A stretch of DNA of 36,888 nucleotides from Nocardioides sp. R-C-SC26 (GTDB lineage: Bacteria > Actinomycetota > Actinomycetes > Propionibacteriales > Nocardioidaceae): assembly GCF_021246465.1 (NCBI RefSeq), contig NZ_JAHRHK010000008.1:8228-45115 (forward strand), given 5' to 3'. The stretch's first letter is position 1; each line of letters begins with the position of its first letter. The position numbers and the translations under genes are program-made. Positions 16,568 through 25,187 of the stretch are shown one piece after another. Below the pieces are notes generated by a model. It was not told where the DNA came from. It saw nothing but the letters and a program-made list of their open reading frames with translations, and ran no database searches.

Positions 16568-18175
16568 TCACGGCCGCGCCTGGGCCGGGGCGTAGGCGAC
16601 TGCCCCCGGCTCGGGAGTCTGCTCGCTCTCGCGCTCGTGATCGAGGGTGGTGCGCAACGGGGCCTCCTGGATGAACGCGATGGCGATGAGCGCAAGGATC
16701 GCAAACGGCACCGTCACGGCGAAGAGGTGTCCGACCGAGGTGCCGAACGCGTGCTCGTAGAGATCACGGACGGGCCCCGGCAGCGCTGACAGGTCCGGGA
16801 TCGCGTGGCTCTGGTGCCCGCTCTCGGAGACACCGAGCTCCCGCAGGCCGGTGCGCATGCTGTCGCTGACCTGGCTCGCCAGCACGGCGCCGAGCACCGA
16901 GACGCCCACCGATCCGCCGATCGAGCGGAAGAACGCCACGACCGAGCTCGCCGCGCCCATCTGATGCAGGCTGACGGAGTTCTGGACCGCCAGCACGAGG
17001 TTCTGCTGGGTGGCACCGAGACCGAGGCCGACCAACGCCATGAAGACTCCGACCCACGGCAGCGGGGTGTCGGCGTCGATGGTCGACAGCAGCGCCAGCC
17101 CGGCGATGACGAGGACCATGCCGCCCACGAGGTACCGCTTCCAGCTCCCCGTGCGGGAGATGACCCGTCCGGTGACGATGCTGGAGACGAGGAGGCCGCC
17201 GACCATGGCGATCGACATCAGGCCGGCCTCGGTCGGGCTCATGCCGCGCGCCAGCTGGAAGTACTGGCTCAGGTAGACCGTCGCGCCGAACATCGCGATG
17301 CCCACCATGACCGAGGCGGTGGTCGCGAGCGCGACCGTGCGGTCACGGAACAGCTGGAGCGGGATCACGGGCTCCGAGGCGATCCGCGCCTCGACGAAGA
17401 CCGCGGCGAGCACGACGGCGAGACCGGCGGTGACGAGCACTGCCGTGGTCGGCGAGGCCCACGCGAACTGCTGACCGGCGAGGGAGACCCAGATCAGGAG
17501 GATGCTCACGCCCGCGACGATCAGCGTCGCGCCGAGGTAGTCGATGCGAGCCTCACGGCGCACGACGGGGAGATGGAGAGTGCGCTGGAGCACCAGGAAG
17601 GCCGCGACGGCGAAGGGCAGACCGACGAAGAAGCACCCCCGCCATCCCAGGGGGCTGTCGACCACGACACCGCCGATCAGCGGTCCGCTCACGGTCGCGA
17701 CGGCGAAGACCGCACCGATGTAGCCGGAGTAGCGGCCGCGCTCGCGTGGGCTGACCATCGTGGCGATGACGACCTGCACCAGGGCCGTCAAACCACCGAC
17801 GCCGATGCCCTGCACCACGCGCGCACCGATGAGCACGCCCATGCTCGGAGCAAGGGCGGCGACGAGGGAGCCGACGGTGTAGATCACCAGTGCGGACTGG
17901 ACGAGGAGCTTCTTGTCGAAGAGATCGGCGAGCTTGCCCCACAGCGGTGTCGTCGCCGTCATCGCCAGCAGCGTGGCGACGACGACCCAGGTGTAGCCGG
18001 TCTGCGAACCCTCCAGATCGGTCACGATGCGCGGCAACGCGTTGGTGACGACGGTGCTGGAGAGCATCGCGACGAACATCGCGAGGAGGAGGCCGCTGAG
18101 TGCCTCCATCACCTCGCGGTGCGACATCGCGGGGGGTGCGGGCTCTGTCCGGGTCGTCGACGTGGCGTGGTCCAT
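16568..18175 (-). CDS. DHA2-family (EmrB/QacA) multidrug exporter
   Basis: A 535-aa major facilitator transporter, expected to have 14 transmembrane segments and to export drugs by proton antiport. TM1 has the family motif in the form LSSTVVTNALPRIV (38-51). Motif A is GKLADLFDKK (80-89), followed by IGARVVQGIGVGGLTALVQV and GRYSGYIGAVFAVATVSGPLIGG (motif C region). A GxxxS-rich late half (AASSVVAFFRSIGGSVGVSVLGAV) is typical of EmrB-like proteins. The tail is hydrophilic. ATG 18175 was chosen; a GTG three codons earlier is possible and would abut the operator. It heads a two-gene operon with marR. Confidence 0.95.
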   Translation of the reverse strand: MDHATSTTRTEPAPPAMSHREVMEALSGLLLAMFVAMLSSTVVTNALPRIVTDLEGSQTGYTWVVVATLLAMTATTPLWGKLADLFDKKLLVQSALVIYTVGSLVAALAPSMGVLIGARVVQGIGVGGLTALVQVVIATMVSPRERGRYSGYIGAVFAVATVSGPLIGGVVVDSPLGWRGCFFVGLPFAVAAFLVLQRTLHLPVVRREARIDYLGATLIVAGVSILLIWVSLAGQQFAWASPTTAVLVTAGLAVVLAAVFVEARIASEPVIPLQLFRDRTVALATTASVMVGIAMFGATVYLSQYFQLARGMSPTEAGLMSIAMVGGLLVSSIVTGRVISRTGSWKRYLVGGMVLVIAGLALLSTIDADTPLPWVGVFMALVGLGLGATQQNLVLAVQNSVSLHQMGAASSVVAFFRSIGGSVGVSVLGAVLASQVSDSMRTGLRELGVSESGHQSHAIPDLSALPGPVRDLYEHAFGTSVGHLFAVTVPFAILALIAIAFIQEAPLRTTLDHERESEQTPEPGAVAYAPAQARP

Positions 18176-18187
18176 GATGACCACAAG

Positions 18188-18202
18188 GTTGCCATTAGCA
18201 AC
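18188..18202. promoter_or_regulatory. MarR-type operator upstream of the exporter-marR operon
   Basis: GTTGC-CATTA-GCAAC is a perfect 5-5-5 inverted repeat 13 nt upstream of the exporter ATG. The TTGC...GCAA form is the usual shape of MarR-family operators, and the only MarR gene in the window is in the operon it precedes. Autoregulation is the simple reading. Confidence 0.65.
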
Positions 18203-18239
18203 TTTATTCCATCAAGCCGGCGCGCCTCCGGAAAGTGAA

Positions 18240-18331
18240 CGACCCCCAGGTGTGGCGGCCCTCGACCGCACATCGTGCGGTTCGCGGCGGCCTCTCCGGG
18301 AGGGACGACGTCCCGGATCACCTGGGGGTCG
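18240..18331. repeat. Three-way-junction inverted repeat
   Basis: The outer arms CGACCCCCAGGTG (18240-18252) and CACCTGGGGGTCG (18319-18331) pair perfectly over 13 bp. Inside are two further hairpins: CCGCAC-ATC-GTGCGG (18266-18280) and GGGAC-GAC-GTCCC (18302-18314). The result is a compact three-way junction, either as cruciform DNA or as RNA. Its identity is unknown. Confidence 0.8.
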
Positions 18332-18392
18332 GGTGGCTGACTGGAATTCGCCAGCGGTCCCGTTGTGGGGTCCGCCTAGCGGACAACCACCT
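18332..18392. repeat. Second nested hairpin unit
   Basis: GGTGGCTG near the left end can pair with CAACCACC at the right end, enclosing CTGG-AATTCG-CCAG and the stronger GTCCGC-CTA-GCGGAC. It adjoins the three-way junction and may be part of the same element. Confidence 0.55.
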
Positions 18393-18664
18393 CACGCGTC
18401 CGTTGAGAAATCATGTGTTCGGACCACCTCCCTTCTCGTGTCCTTCGACGGTACGCCGCGGGTTTCGCGGCGACAAGGGAATTAGAGGTTCCGCCAGTAG
18501 GGGCTGTCGAGGTGGGCGTCGTTCCAGTGCGTGCAGGAGTGCCGCCGAGGAGGGAGCCGTGCCGGAGGCACGGCGACGCCCGAGTTGGTGCTCAGGTGCG
18601 CGCTGGGGCGGCGCCCAGCCGGCATCTGCCCTGCTGGTGGAACCTCTTACCGGGCCCCACCTCG

Positions 18665-18670
18665 TACGGT
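18665..18670 (+). promoter_or_regulatory. -10 element for the crotonase gene
   Basis: TACGGT fits TANNNT and ends exactly 6 nt before the ATG at 18677, the leaderless geometry. Confidence 0.5.
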
Positions 18671-18676
18671 GCGGGC

Positions 18677-19465
18677 ATGACCACTCCACGTCCGAGCGTG
18701 CAGCAGGCCCGTGACGGTGCCGTCGCGATCGTGACCATCGACCGACCGCAGCGGCGCAACGCCGTCGACAGCGCGACGGCGACGGCGCTCGCCGACGCCG
18801 TCGAGCGCGCCGACACCGATCCCGGAGTCGCGGCGATCGTGCTGACCGGCAGCGACGGCGTCTTCTGCGCCGGCGCGGACCTGCAGGCCCTCGCCGCCGG
18901 CGATCGAGCCGACGCATCGGCCGAGGGCGGCGAGGGGCGCGGCCCGATGGGGCCGACCCGCATGCGCACCATGAAGCCGGTGATCGCTGCGATCGAGGGT
19001 CCCGCTGTCGCCGGTGGGCTGGAACTGGCGCTGTGGGCCGACCTGCGTGTGGCCGCCCGCGATGCCGTCTTCGGCGTCTACTGCCGACGTTTCGGCGTGC
19101 CTCTCATCGACCTCGGCACCGTACGGCTCCCCCGCCTCATCGGTCACAGCCGCGCGATGGACCTGATCCTCACCGGACGCGGTATCGACGGGGTCGAGGC
19201 CGAACGGATCGGCCTGGTCAATCGCCTCACCGAGCCGGGTGAGGCGTTGCCGGTCGCCGTCGCCCTGGCGCACGAGCTCGCCGCGCTCCCTCAGGAGTGC
19301 CTACGCCACGACCGACTCTCGGCCCTGGAGCAGTGGGACCTCTCCGAGGAGGACGCCTGGCGCAACGAGTGGCGCCACGGCACCGCCGTGATCGGCAGCG
19401 GCGAGACCCTCGACGGAGCCGCCCGGTTCAGCGCCGGCGCGGGAAGGCACGGCTCGACGACCTGA
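18677..19465 (+). CDS. Enoyl-CoA hydratase/isomerase (crotonase) family protein
   Basis: A 262-aa crotonase-fold protein acting on acyl-CoA thioesters. Visible signatures are IDRPQRRNAVDSAT (21-34), FCAGADLQAL (63-72, first oxyanion-hole segment) and GPAVAGGLELALWADLRVAA (108-127, second oxyanion segment, with Glu116 matching Glu144 of rat enoyl-CoA hydratase). The second catalytic glutamate of hydratases (Glu164 in rat, in the FGxPE motif) is replaced by Leu143 (FGVPLIDLGT). Straightforward hydratase activity is therefore doubtful, and an isomerase, hydrolase or other crotonase role is possible. No beta-oxidation partner is adjacent. It ends at a convergent-junction repeat. Confidence 0.9.
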   Translation: MTTPRPSVQQARDGAVAIVTIDRPQRRNAVDSATATALADAVERADTDPGVAAIVLTGSDGVFCAGADLQALAAGDRADASAEGGEGRGPMGPTRMRTMKPVIAAIEGPAVAGGLELALWADLRVAARDAVFGVYCRRFGVPLIDLGTVRLPRLIGHSRAMDLILTGRGIDGVEAERIGLVNRLTEPGEALPVAVALAHELAALPQECLRHDRLSALEQWDLSEEDAWRNEWRHGTAVIGSGETLDGAARFSAGAGRHGSTT

Positions 19466-19504
19466 GGTCTCGAGACGGTCGCAGGGCGACCTCATCGACC
19501 GGGG
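19466..19504. repeat. Convergent-junction repeat, copy 4
   Basis: GGTCTCGAGACGGTCGCAGG through TCATCGACCGGGG follows the crotonase stop codon directly and aligns with the reference copy at 12042. A possible inverted remnant (GTGGTCGAGCCGG, about 19528-19540) lies further on. The rest of the 192-bp gap before the converging hydrolase gene holds nothing recognisable. Confidence 0.75.
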
Positions 19505-19657
19505 CGTCGGCGTCCGGAGCGCGGGCGTGGTCGAGCCGGCACTCAAGGGGTTTGGCCGCGGCGGCGCGCGGCGGCGCATGGCCACCCGCGGACGTCGTCG
19601 CGGCGACGCGCCGCCCCCGCCGGCCGACCACGCCCGCCGCGCAGGACGCCGACGCCC

Positions 19658-21439
19658 TCAACCAGCGGGCGCGGTGACGACGCCGCTCGCGGGCGCCACC
19701 GGGAAGAGCAGCCGTGAGCCCTGGGCGCCCCCGATGGTCACGTTGTTCAGCGACGGCAACGAGGGGAACATCGTCGCCGAGGGACCGACGATCGAGAGCT
19801 GGACGCGGTGGCCCTTCTTGAAGCGGTTCGCCACCGGCCAGAACTCGACCTGGTAGTTGCGCGCGACGCCGGGAACAGCGGGCCGCGACCGGCTGTAGTC
19901 GCCGTAGGGCTGCACGATCTGGCCATCGCGCACCAGCGACTTCGCCGTGACCACACCGGGGTACGCGGTGTTGAGCCGGCCCACGGTCATCGGATGCGCG
20001 GTGCCGCTCGGATCGACGTCGGAGATCACGGCCCACACGTTCGTCGTCGGGAGCAGGCTCGACATCCGCAGCACCAGGTTCGCCGGCCCGACCGAGACGA
20101 CGTCCTCGCTCAGTGGAGCGCTCGTGAAGGTCAGCCCGGTGAGGTTCGTCAGATCCATGTCGCTGAGGAACGGAAGATAGGTGAGCAGCTGGTTCAGGCC
20201 GCCGTCGGGACCGCCGCTGATGGTTCCGGTGATGTTCGGGTCGGTCGCGGTCGTCAGCGAGGGCGCAGCGAGATAGCTCTGGGTGCGCCCACGAGCAGCG
20301 CGGATCGGCACCAACGAGCCGTCGTTGATCGACCTCGTCGTTCCGGCGCGCTCGGCATCGAGCCACAGCGTCTGCCACATGGTGCCCGCCGCCGGCCACT
20401 CGTCCGCCTCGTAGCGGACGAAACGTCCGGCGAGCATGTCCTCGCGGTCACCGTCGGCGAGCAGCATCTGCACCGCCGGCTCGTCCTCGACGCCGTTGTC
20501 GACGTCGAGCAGGTAGCGCGCCAGCCATCGCTCGATGCCGCGCTGACCGTTGTCGGTGCCCCCCGGTGCGCCGTCGTGGGCACCCACCACGAGCAGCTGC
20601 GGATCCGCGCCCTGCTCCCGCAGGGCCTGGAAACCCTGGTAGTCACCGCGCGGCTCGACGTCGAAGGCGCCGTCGAGGAAGAGGGTCGGCAGCGAATTCA
20701 CGTCTCCCCGGAAGCCGCGCTCGCGCCACCAGGCGTCGAGGGTCGGGTGCAGCAACCCGGCATGGAAGCCGGCGTAGGCCATCCCGTAGACGGCGGCCAG
20801 GCCGGAGAGGGGGTCGCGGCGGAGACGGTCCGGAGCGGCCATCAGCGCCGGGGCCCCGATCATCGCCAGCACCGCCAGACCAGCTGCGGTGTTGGGGATC
20901 CCACCCGGCACCAGCAGGTCGCGGTAGAGCTCGAAGGTGCCCGAGCGCAGCACGGCCGCCTCCACGCACGGCAAGTCCTGGTGCAGCGAGTTGAAGATCA
21001 TGATCGCGCTGGCCGAGAACCCGGCGACGGCGAGGCGCCCGTTGCTCCACGGCTGGTCGCATGCCCAGCGCAGCGCCTCCACGACGTCGCGCTGAGAACG
21101 TGGGCCCAGGGCATCGAAGGATCCATTGCTGTCGCCGGTGCCCCGGATCTGCACCACCAGGTAGTGGTAGTCGCCCGGGACGTCGTAGCTGGCGCCGAGC
21201 GCGCCGTAGGGCGTGAACTCCACGACCGTCGGTCGCGCCGGCAGCGCGACCGGCGCACCCGAGGCGCCGTCGAGCGTCGCCGCGAGCGTGACGCCGTCGC
21301 CCATCGCGATCCGCATCCGAACCTCGGCCTGGCTCGCCGGCGTCGCGACGAGCCCGGCGGTGGAGAGCACGAGGGCGAGGGCCAACGGCAGCAGGGTGAC
21401 GAGCGTCGACCGGCGGCGCCCGGGAGCAGAGGGAGTCAC
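19658..21439 (-). CDS. Exported CocE/NonD-type hydrolase (X-Pro dipeptidyl-peptidase-like)
   Basis: A 593-aa alpha/beta hydrolase. Residues 1-38 form a signal peptide (RRRSTLVTLLPLALALVLST), so it acts outside the cytoplasm. The N-terminal part matches the S15/CocE fold: TVVEFTPYGA near 71, VVQIRGTGDSNGSFD near 95-109, nucleophile Ser142 in AVAGFSASAIM, probable acid Asp260 in LDGAFD and His288 in GAHDG. A C-terminal jelly-roll (from about 430) ends with YQVEFWPVANRFKKGHRVQL, typical of the X-Pro-peptidase C-terminal domain. The substrate could be an ester, amide or peptide. The GTG start is 32 nt after the ABC transporter stop on the same strand, with inverted repeats in between, so separate regulation is likely. 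Confidence 0.9.
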   Translation of the reverse strand: MTPSAPGRRRSTLVTLLPLALALVLSTAGLVATPASQAEVRMRIAMGDGVTLAATLDGASGAPVALPARPTVVEFTPYGALGASYDVPGDYHYLVVQIRGTGDSNGSFDALGPRSQRDVVEALRWACDQPWSNGRLAVAGFSASAIMIFNSLHQDLPCVEAAVLRSGTFELYRDLLVPGGIPNTAAGLAVLAMIGAPALMAAPDRLRRDPLSGLAAVYGMAYAGFHAGLLHPTLDAWWRERGFRGDVNSLPTLFLDGAFDVEPRGDYQGFQALREQGADPQLLVVGAHDGAPGGTDNGQRGIERWLARYLLDVDNGVEDEPAVQMLLADGDREDMLAGRFVRYEADEWPAAGTMWQTLWLDAERAGTTRSINDGSLVPIRAARGRTQSYLAAPSLTTATDPNITGTISGGPDGGLNQLLTYLPFLSDMDLTNLTGLTFTSAPLSEDVVSVGPANLVLRMSSLLPTTNVWAVISDVDPSGTAHPMTVGRLNTAYPGVVTAKSLVRDGQIVQPYGDYSRSRPAVPGVARNYQVEFWPVANRFKKGHRVQLSIVGPSATMFPSLPSLNNVTIGGAQGSRLLFPVAPASGVVTAPAG

Positions 21440-21450
21440 TGCGACAGCGT

Positions 21451-21475
21451 GTCACAGTAGTGTGACCGGCGTCAC
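21451..21475. promoter_or_regulatory. Overlapping inverted repeats upstream of the CocE-like gene
   Basis: Two inverted repeats overlap here: GTCACA-GTAG-TGTGAC (21451-21466) and GTGAC-CGGC-GTCAC (21462-21475). The second differs by one base from GTGAC-CGTC-GTCAC at 28278-28291, upstream of another exported-protein gene, so both genes may answer to the same regulator. The site overlaps the ABC transporter stop codon. Confidence 0.5.
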
Positions 21476-23451
21476 TCCTCCGATTCGGCCGGAGCGGCAA
21501 ACTGCGACCGGTAGAGGCGCGCGTAGGCACCATCGGCGTCGACGAGCTCCGCGTGGGTGCCCTGCTCGGCGATCGCGCCGTCCTCCATGACGACGATCAG
21601 GTCGGCGTCGCGGATGGTGGACAGACGGTGCGCGATGACGAACGAGGTGCGATCGGCGCGCAGCGCCGCCATCGCCTGCTGCAGCAGCAGCTCGGTGCGA
21701 GTGTCGACAGAACTGGTGGCCTCGTCGAGGATCAGCAACGCCGGGTCGGTGAGGAAGGCGCGGGCGATCGTGACCAACTGCCGCTCACCGGCCGAGAGGT
21801 TGGAGCCCTCCTCGTCGACGACGGTGTCGTAGCCGTCGGGCAGGGACCGGACGAAACGGTCGACGTAGGTGGCGCGCGCAGCCGCGACGACGTCCTCCTC
21901 GCTCGCGCCGGGGCGACCGTAGGCGATGTTCTCGCCGATGGTGCCGCGGAAGAGCCAGGTGTCCTGGAGCACCATCCCGATCCGGCTGCGCAGCTCCGCG
22001 CGCGAGAGCGTGGCGACGTCGACGCCGTCGATGCGGATCGTGCCGCCGTCGACGTCGTAGAAGCGCATGATCAGGTTCACCAGGGTGGTCTTGCCGGCGC
22101 CGGTCGGCCCGACGATCGCCACCGTCTCGCCCGGACGGGCCGCCAGCGTGAGGCCGGTGATGAGCGGACGATCCGCCTCGTAGGAGAACGCGACGTCGTC
22201 GAAGTCCACCGCGCCGCGCACCGCTGCCGCGGAGGACTCGTCGCGCACCCGACCGGGGGAGGCCGGCTCCTCCTCGGCGTCGAGCAGCTCGAAGACCCGC
22301 TCGGCGGAGGCGACGCCGGACTGCAGGAGGTTCGTCATCGACGCCACCGTCGTCAGCGGCTGGTTGAACTGGCGCGTGTACTGGATGAACGCCTGCACCT
22401 CGCCCAGCGTGAGCGACCCGCTGGTGACGCGTAGCGCACCGACGACGGCGACGACCACGTAGGTGATGTTCCCGATGAACATCATCGTCGGCATGATCAG
22501 TCCACTGAGGAACTGGGCCTTGAAGCCGACCTCGTAGAGGCTGTCGTTCTGCTCGGCGAAGAGCCGCTCGGACTCGGCCTGACGGCCGAAGACCTTGACC
22601 AGTGCATGGCCGCTGAATGCCTCCTCGATGTGGGCGTTCAGCCGCCCCGTGGTGCGCCACTGCGCGACGAACTGGCCCTGCGACCGCTTCATCACGGCGC
22701 GACTCGCGAACAGCGACGCCGGCACCGCCACGACGGCGACGAGCGCCAGCAGCGGCGAGATCCACAGCATCATCGCCAGCACCGCCACCACCGTGATGAG
22801 CGAGGAGAGCAGTTGGCTCATCGTCTGCTGCAGGCTCTGAGACACGTTGTCGATGTCGTTGGTGACGCGGCTGAGCAGCTCGCCTCGCGGCGATCGGTCG
22901 AAGTAGCCCAGCGGCAGACGGTGGATCTTCTCCTCGACGTCCTGACGCAGCCGGAAGATCGTGCGCTGGACCACGACATTCAGCACCAGCCCCGCGACCC
23001 AGCTCAGCAGCGAGGCGCCGAGGTAGACGGCCAGCACCCACATCAAGGTCTCGCCGACGGCGCCGAAGTCGACGCCCTGCCCGGGCACGACGTCCTGGCC
23101 CCGGACGGCGTCGGGCCACTGGCTCTCCGGCGTGCCGACCGGGATCTGCTTGCCGATCAAGCCGGAGAAGACCAGGTCCGTGGCGTGTCCGAGCACCCGC
23201 GGCCCGATCGCCATCAGGCCCACGCTGCCCGCGGTGAGCACCAGCACGGCGATCGCCGACCAACGCTCGGGCCGCATGCGCGTCATCAGGCGACGGGCCG
23301 ACGGGCCGAAGTCCATCGCCTTCTGACCCACCATGCCACCACCCATCGGGCCGCGGCCGGGCCCGCCCGTGGGCGCCTCGATGCGTTCGGTGGCCTGGAG
23401 CGCCTTCCCCTTGCCCGGCGACTGCTGGGCGGCCGTCGCGTCCTTCGCCAT
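21472..23451 (-). CDS. ABC exporter half-transporter, consensus-site subunit
   Basis: A 659-aa fused transmembrane/ATPase polypeptide (type IV exporter fold, six predicted helices between about residues 65 and 380). It has a Gly/Pro-rich hydrophilic extension of about 50 residues at the N-terminus. In the nucleotide-binding domain, Walker A is 448-455 (GPTGAGKT), the signature is the divergent NLSAGE (551-556), Walker B has the catalytic Glu577 (LLILDEATS) and the switch His608 is present (VIAHRLST). It thus keeps the catalytic residues but has an altered signature, complementary to its partner. The start overlaps the partner's stop by one base (TGATG). The pair probably exports a lipophilic compound; the substrate is unknown. 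The long linker near residues 100-130 (GTPESQWPDAVRGQDVVPG) looks extracellular. Confidence 0.94.
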   Translation of the reverse strand: MAKDATAAQQSPGKGKALQATERIEAPTGGPGRGPMGGGMVGQKAMDFGPSARRLMTRMRPERWSAIAVLVLTAGSVGLMAIGPRVLGHATDLVFSGLIGKQIPVGTPESQWPDAVRGQDVVPGQGVDFGAVGETLMWVLAVYLGASLLSWVAGLVLNVVVQRTIFRLRQDVEEKIHRLPLGYFDRSPRGELLSRVTNDIDNVSQSLQQTMSQLLSSLITVVAVLAMMLWISPLLALVAVVAVPASLFASRAVMKRSQGQFVAQWRTTGRLNAHIEEAFSGHALVKVFGRQAESERLFAEQNDSLYEVGFKAQFLSGLIMPTMMFIGNITYVVVAVVGALRVTSGSLTLGEVQAFIQYTRQFNQPLTTVASMTNLLQSGVASAERVFELLDAEEEPASPGRVRDESSAAAVRGAVDFDDVAFSYEADRPLITGLTLAARPGETVAIVGPTGAGKTTLVNLIMRFYDVDGGTIRIDGVDVATLSRAELRSRIGMVLQDTWLFRGTIGENIAYGRPGASEEDVVAAARATYVDRFVRSLPDGYDTVVDEEGSNLSAGERQLVTIARAFLTDPALLILDEATSSVDTRTELLLQQAMAALRADRTSFVIAHRLSTIRDADLIVVMEDGAIAEQGTHAELVDADGAYARLYRSQFAAPAESEE

Positions 23452-25187
23452 CACGCCACCTCCTCGGCGCTGAGCTGGGAATCCACGATCTCGGCATACG
23501 TGCCGCAGGCGGCGAGCAGTTCCTCGTGCCGGCCCCGCCCGACGACGCGCCCGTGCTCCAGGACGACGATCTCGTCGGCGTCGCGGATCGTGCTGACGCG
23601 CTGGGCGACGACGACCACGCCGGCCTGTGCCGTCACGGGCCGCAGCGCCGCGCGCAGCCGGGCGTCGGTGGCGAGGTCGAGCGCGGAGAAGGAGTCGTCG
23701 AACAGGTAGAGCCCCGGACGGCGCACGACGGCGCGCGCGATCGCCAGACGCTGACGCTGACCGCCCGAGAAGTTGGTGCCACCCTGGGCGACCGGCGCGT
23801 CCAGCCCCTGCGGGAGCGCCTCGACGAAGTCGCGCGCCTGGGAGATCGCCAGGGCGTCCCACATCTCATCCTCGGTCGCATCCGCCTTGCCGTACTGGAG
23901 GTTCGTGCGGATCGTGCCGGTGAACAGGTACGCGCGTTGGGGCACCAGTCCGAGTTCGGCCCACAACGACTCCTCGTCGAGGGCGTCGACCGGCACCCCG
24001 GCCACGGCGACGGTGCCCGACGTGGCGTCGAAGAGCCGCGGCACCAGGTTGACCAACGTCGACTTCCCGGCGCCGGTCGAGCCGATCACCGCGACCGTCT
24101 GCCCGGGGCGCACCCGCAGGCTGACGCCGTCGAGCACGGGATCGGCGGCGCCGGGATAGGTGAAGACGACGTCGTCGAGGTCGAGGTGGCCGCGCAGGGC
24201 GGGGTCGGGCAGGCGAGGCTGGGCCGGCCGGACGACGGAGGTGTCGGTGGCGAGCACCTCGGCGATGCGGTCGGCGCAGACGGCGGCGCGGGGCACCTGC
24301 ATGAGCATGAACGTCGCCATCATCACCGACATCAGGATCTGCATCAGGTAGGAGAGGAAGGCGGTGAGCGCGCCGACGCCGACCGCGCCGTCGTCGACCC
24401 GGTGACCGCCGAACCAGATGACGGCGACGCTGGCGACGTTCACCACCAGCATCACCATCGGGAACATCGTGGCCTGCCACCTGCCGGCGCGCACGGCGTC
24501 GCCGGTGAGGTCGCGGTTGGCGACGGCGAAGCGCTCGTTCTCGTACGGCTCGCGCACGAAGGCACGGACCACCCGGATCCCCGTGATCTGCTCGCGCAGC
24601 ACGCGGTTCACCTCGTCGATCCTCGCCTGCATCGAGCGGAACCCGGGGATCATCCGGGTGACCAGGAAGCCGACGGAGAGCAGTAGCACCGGCACCACGA
24701 CGGCGAGGATCCAGCCGAGACCGGCGTCCTCGCGCAGCGCCATGATCACGCCGCCGATCATCATGATCGGAGCGGAGGCGGCGATCAGGCTCCCCATCAC
24801 CACGATCATCTGCACCTGCTGGACGTCGTTGGTGGTGCGGGTGATCAGCGACGGTGCGCCGAACTGCTGCACCTCGCGGGTGGAGTAGCCGCCGATGCGG
24901 TGGAAGAGATCGCGGCGCAGGTCACGGCCGAAGGCGGCCGCGGCGCGGGCGCCGAACCAGGCCGCGCCGATGCTCGCGCAGATCTGGGCGACCGAGATGG
25001 CGAGCATCTCCCCACCCAGACGCCAGATCATCGCCGTGTCGCCGGTGGCCACGCCGTCGTCGATGATCTCGGCGTTCAGGCTCGGCAGGTAGAGCATCGC
25101 CAGCACGCTGACGAACTGGAGGCCGACGACGACGGCGAGCCAGCGACGGTAGGGAACCAGGCGTTCCCGGAGGAGTCGGATCAGCAT
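23451..25187 (-). CDS. ABC exporter half-transporter, degenerate-site subunit
   Basis: A 578-aa half-transporter with six predicted helices (about 15-300) and an ATPase domain. Walker A is 369-376 (GSTGAGKS) and the signature is canonical (NFSGGQ, 472-477). However, Walker B reads LFDDSFSALD, with Asp498 in place of the catalytic glutamate, and the switch residue is Gln529 (VVAQRVST) instead of His. These two changes together mark the degenerate half of heterodimeric exporters such as TM287/288, LmrCD and TmrAB. Its ATG overlaps the stop of the upstream TetR gene by one base (TGATG), and its own stop overlaps the next transporter gene in the same way. So the three genes form a tight operon, and the two subunits are expected to assemble 1:1 in the membrane. 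Confidence 0.95.
   Translation of the reverse strand: MLIRLLRERLVPYRRWLAVVVGLQFVSVLAMLYLPSLNAEIIDDGVATGDTAMIWRLGGEMLAISVAQICASIGAAWFGARAAAAFGRDLRRDLFHRIGGYSTREVQQFGAPSLITRTTNDVQQVQMIVVMGSLIAASAPIMMIGGVIMALREDAGLGWILAVVVPVLLLSVGFLVTRMIPGFRSMQARIDEVNRVLREQITGIRVVRAFVREPYENERFAVANRDLTGDAVRAGRWQATMFPMVMLVVNVASVAVIWFGGHRVDDGAVGVGALTAFLSYLMQILMSVMMATFMLMQVPRAAVCADRIAEVLATDTSVVRPAQPRLPDPALRGHLDLDDVVFTYPGAADPVLDGVSLRVRPGQTVAVIGSTGAGKSTLVNLVPRLFDATSGTVAVAGVPVDALDEESLWAELGLVPQRAYLFTGTIRTNLQYGKADATEDEMWDALAISQARDFVEALPQGLDAPVAQGGTNFSGGQRQRLAIARAVVRRPGLYLFDDSFSALDLATDARLRAALRPVTAQAGVVVVAQRVSTIRDADEIVVLEHGRVVGRGRHEELLAACGTYAEIVDSQLSAEEVA

Larger units (their letters stand above)
18203..18664. other. Gene-free region of about 460 bp with nested inverted repeats
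   Basis: No convincing protein gene is found on either strand between the exporter operator and the crotonase promoter; the short open frames differ in composition from neighbours and do not resemble families. The left part (18240-18392) is highly self-complementary and is listed separately. The right part (18393-18664) has short hairpins such as CCGCG-GGTTT-CGCGG at 18457-18471 and GTGCCGGAGGCAC near 18559-18571, but no feature I can name. A small structured RNA or a decayed mobile element remains possible. Confidence 0.5.

Noticed and set aside
16805..18238. A 477-codon plus-strand open frame opposite the exporter gene
   Set aside because: Its composition (Asp/His/Arg/Glu repeats) is that of a complementary frame of a membrane protein; the minus-strand exporter is unambiguous.
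18393..18664. Candidate RNase P RNA, tmRNA, SRP RNA, T-box or riboswitch
   Set aside because: None of the conserved sequence blocks of these RNAs that I know could be found on either strand; only generic hairpins are present.
18235..18714. Short open frames across the gene-free gap before the crotonase, including a 159-codon plus frame and minus-strand frames
   Set aside because: They run through strong inverted repeats, overlap each other in several frames and resemble no family.
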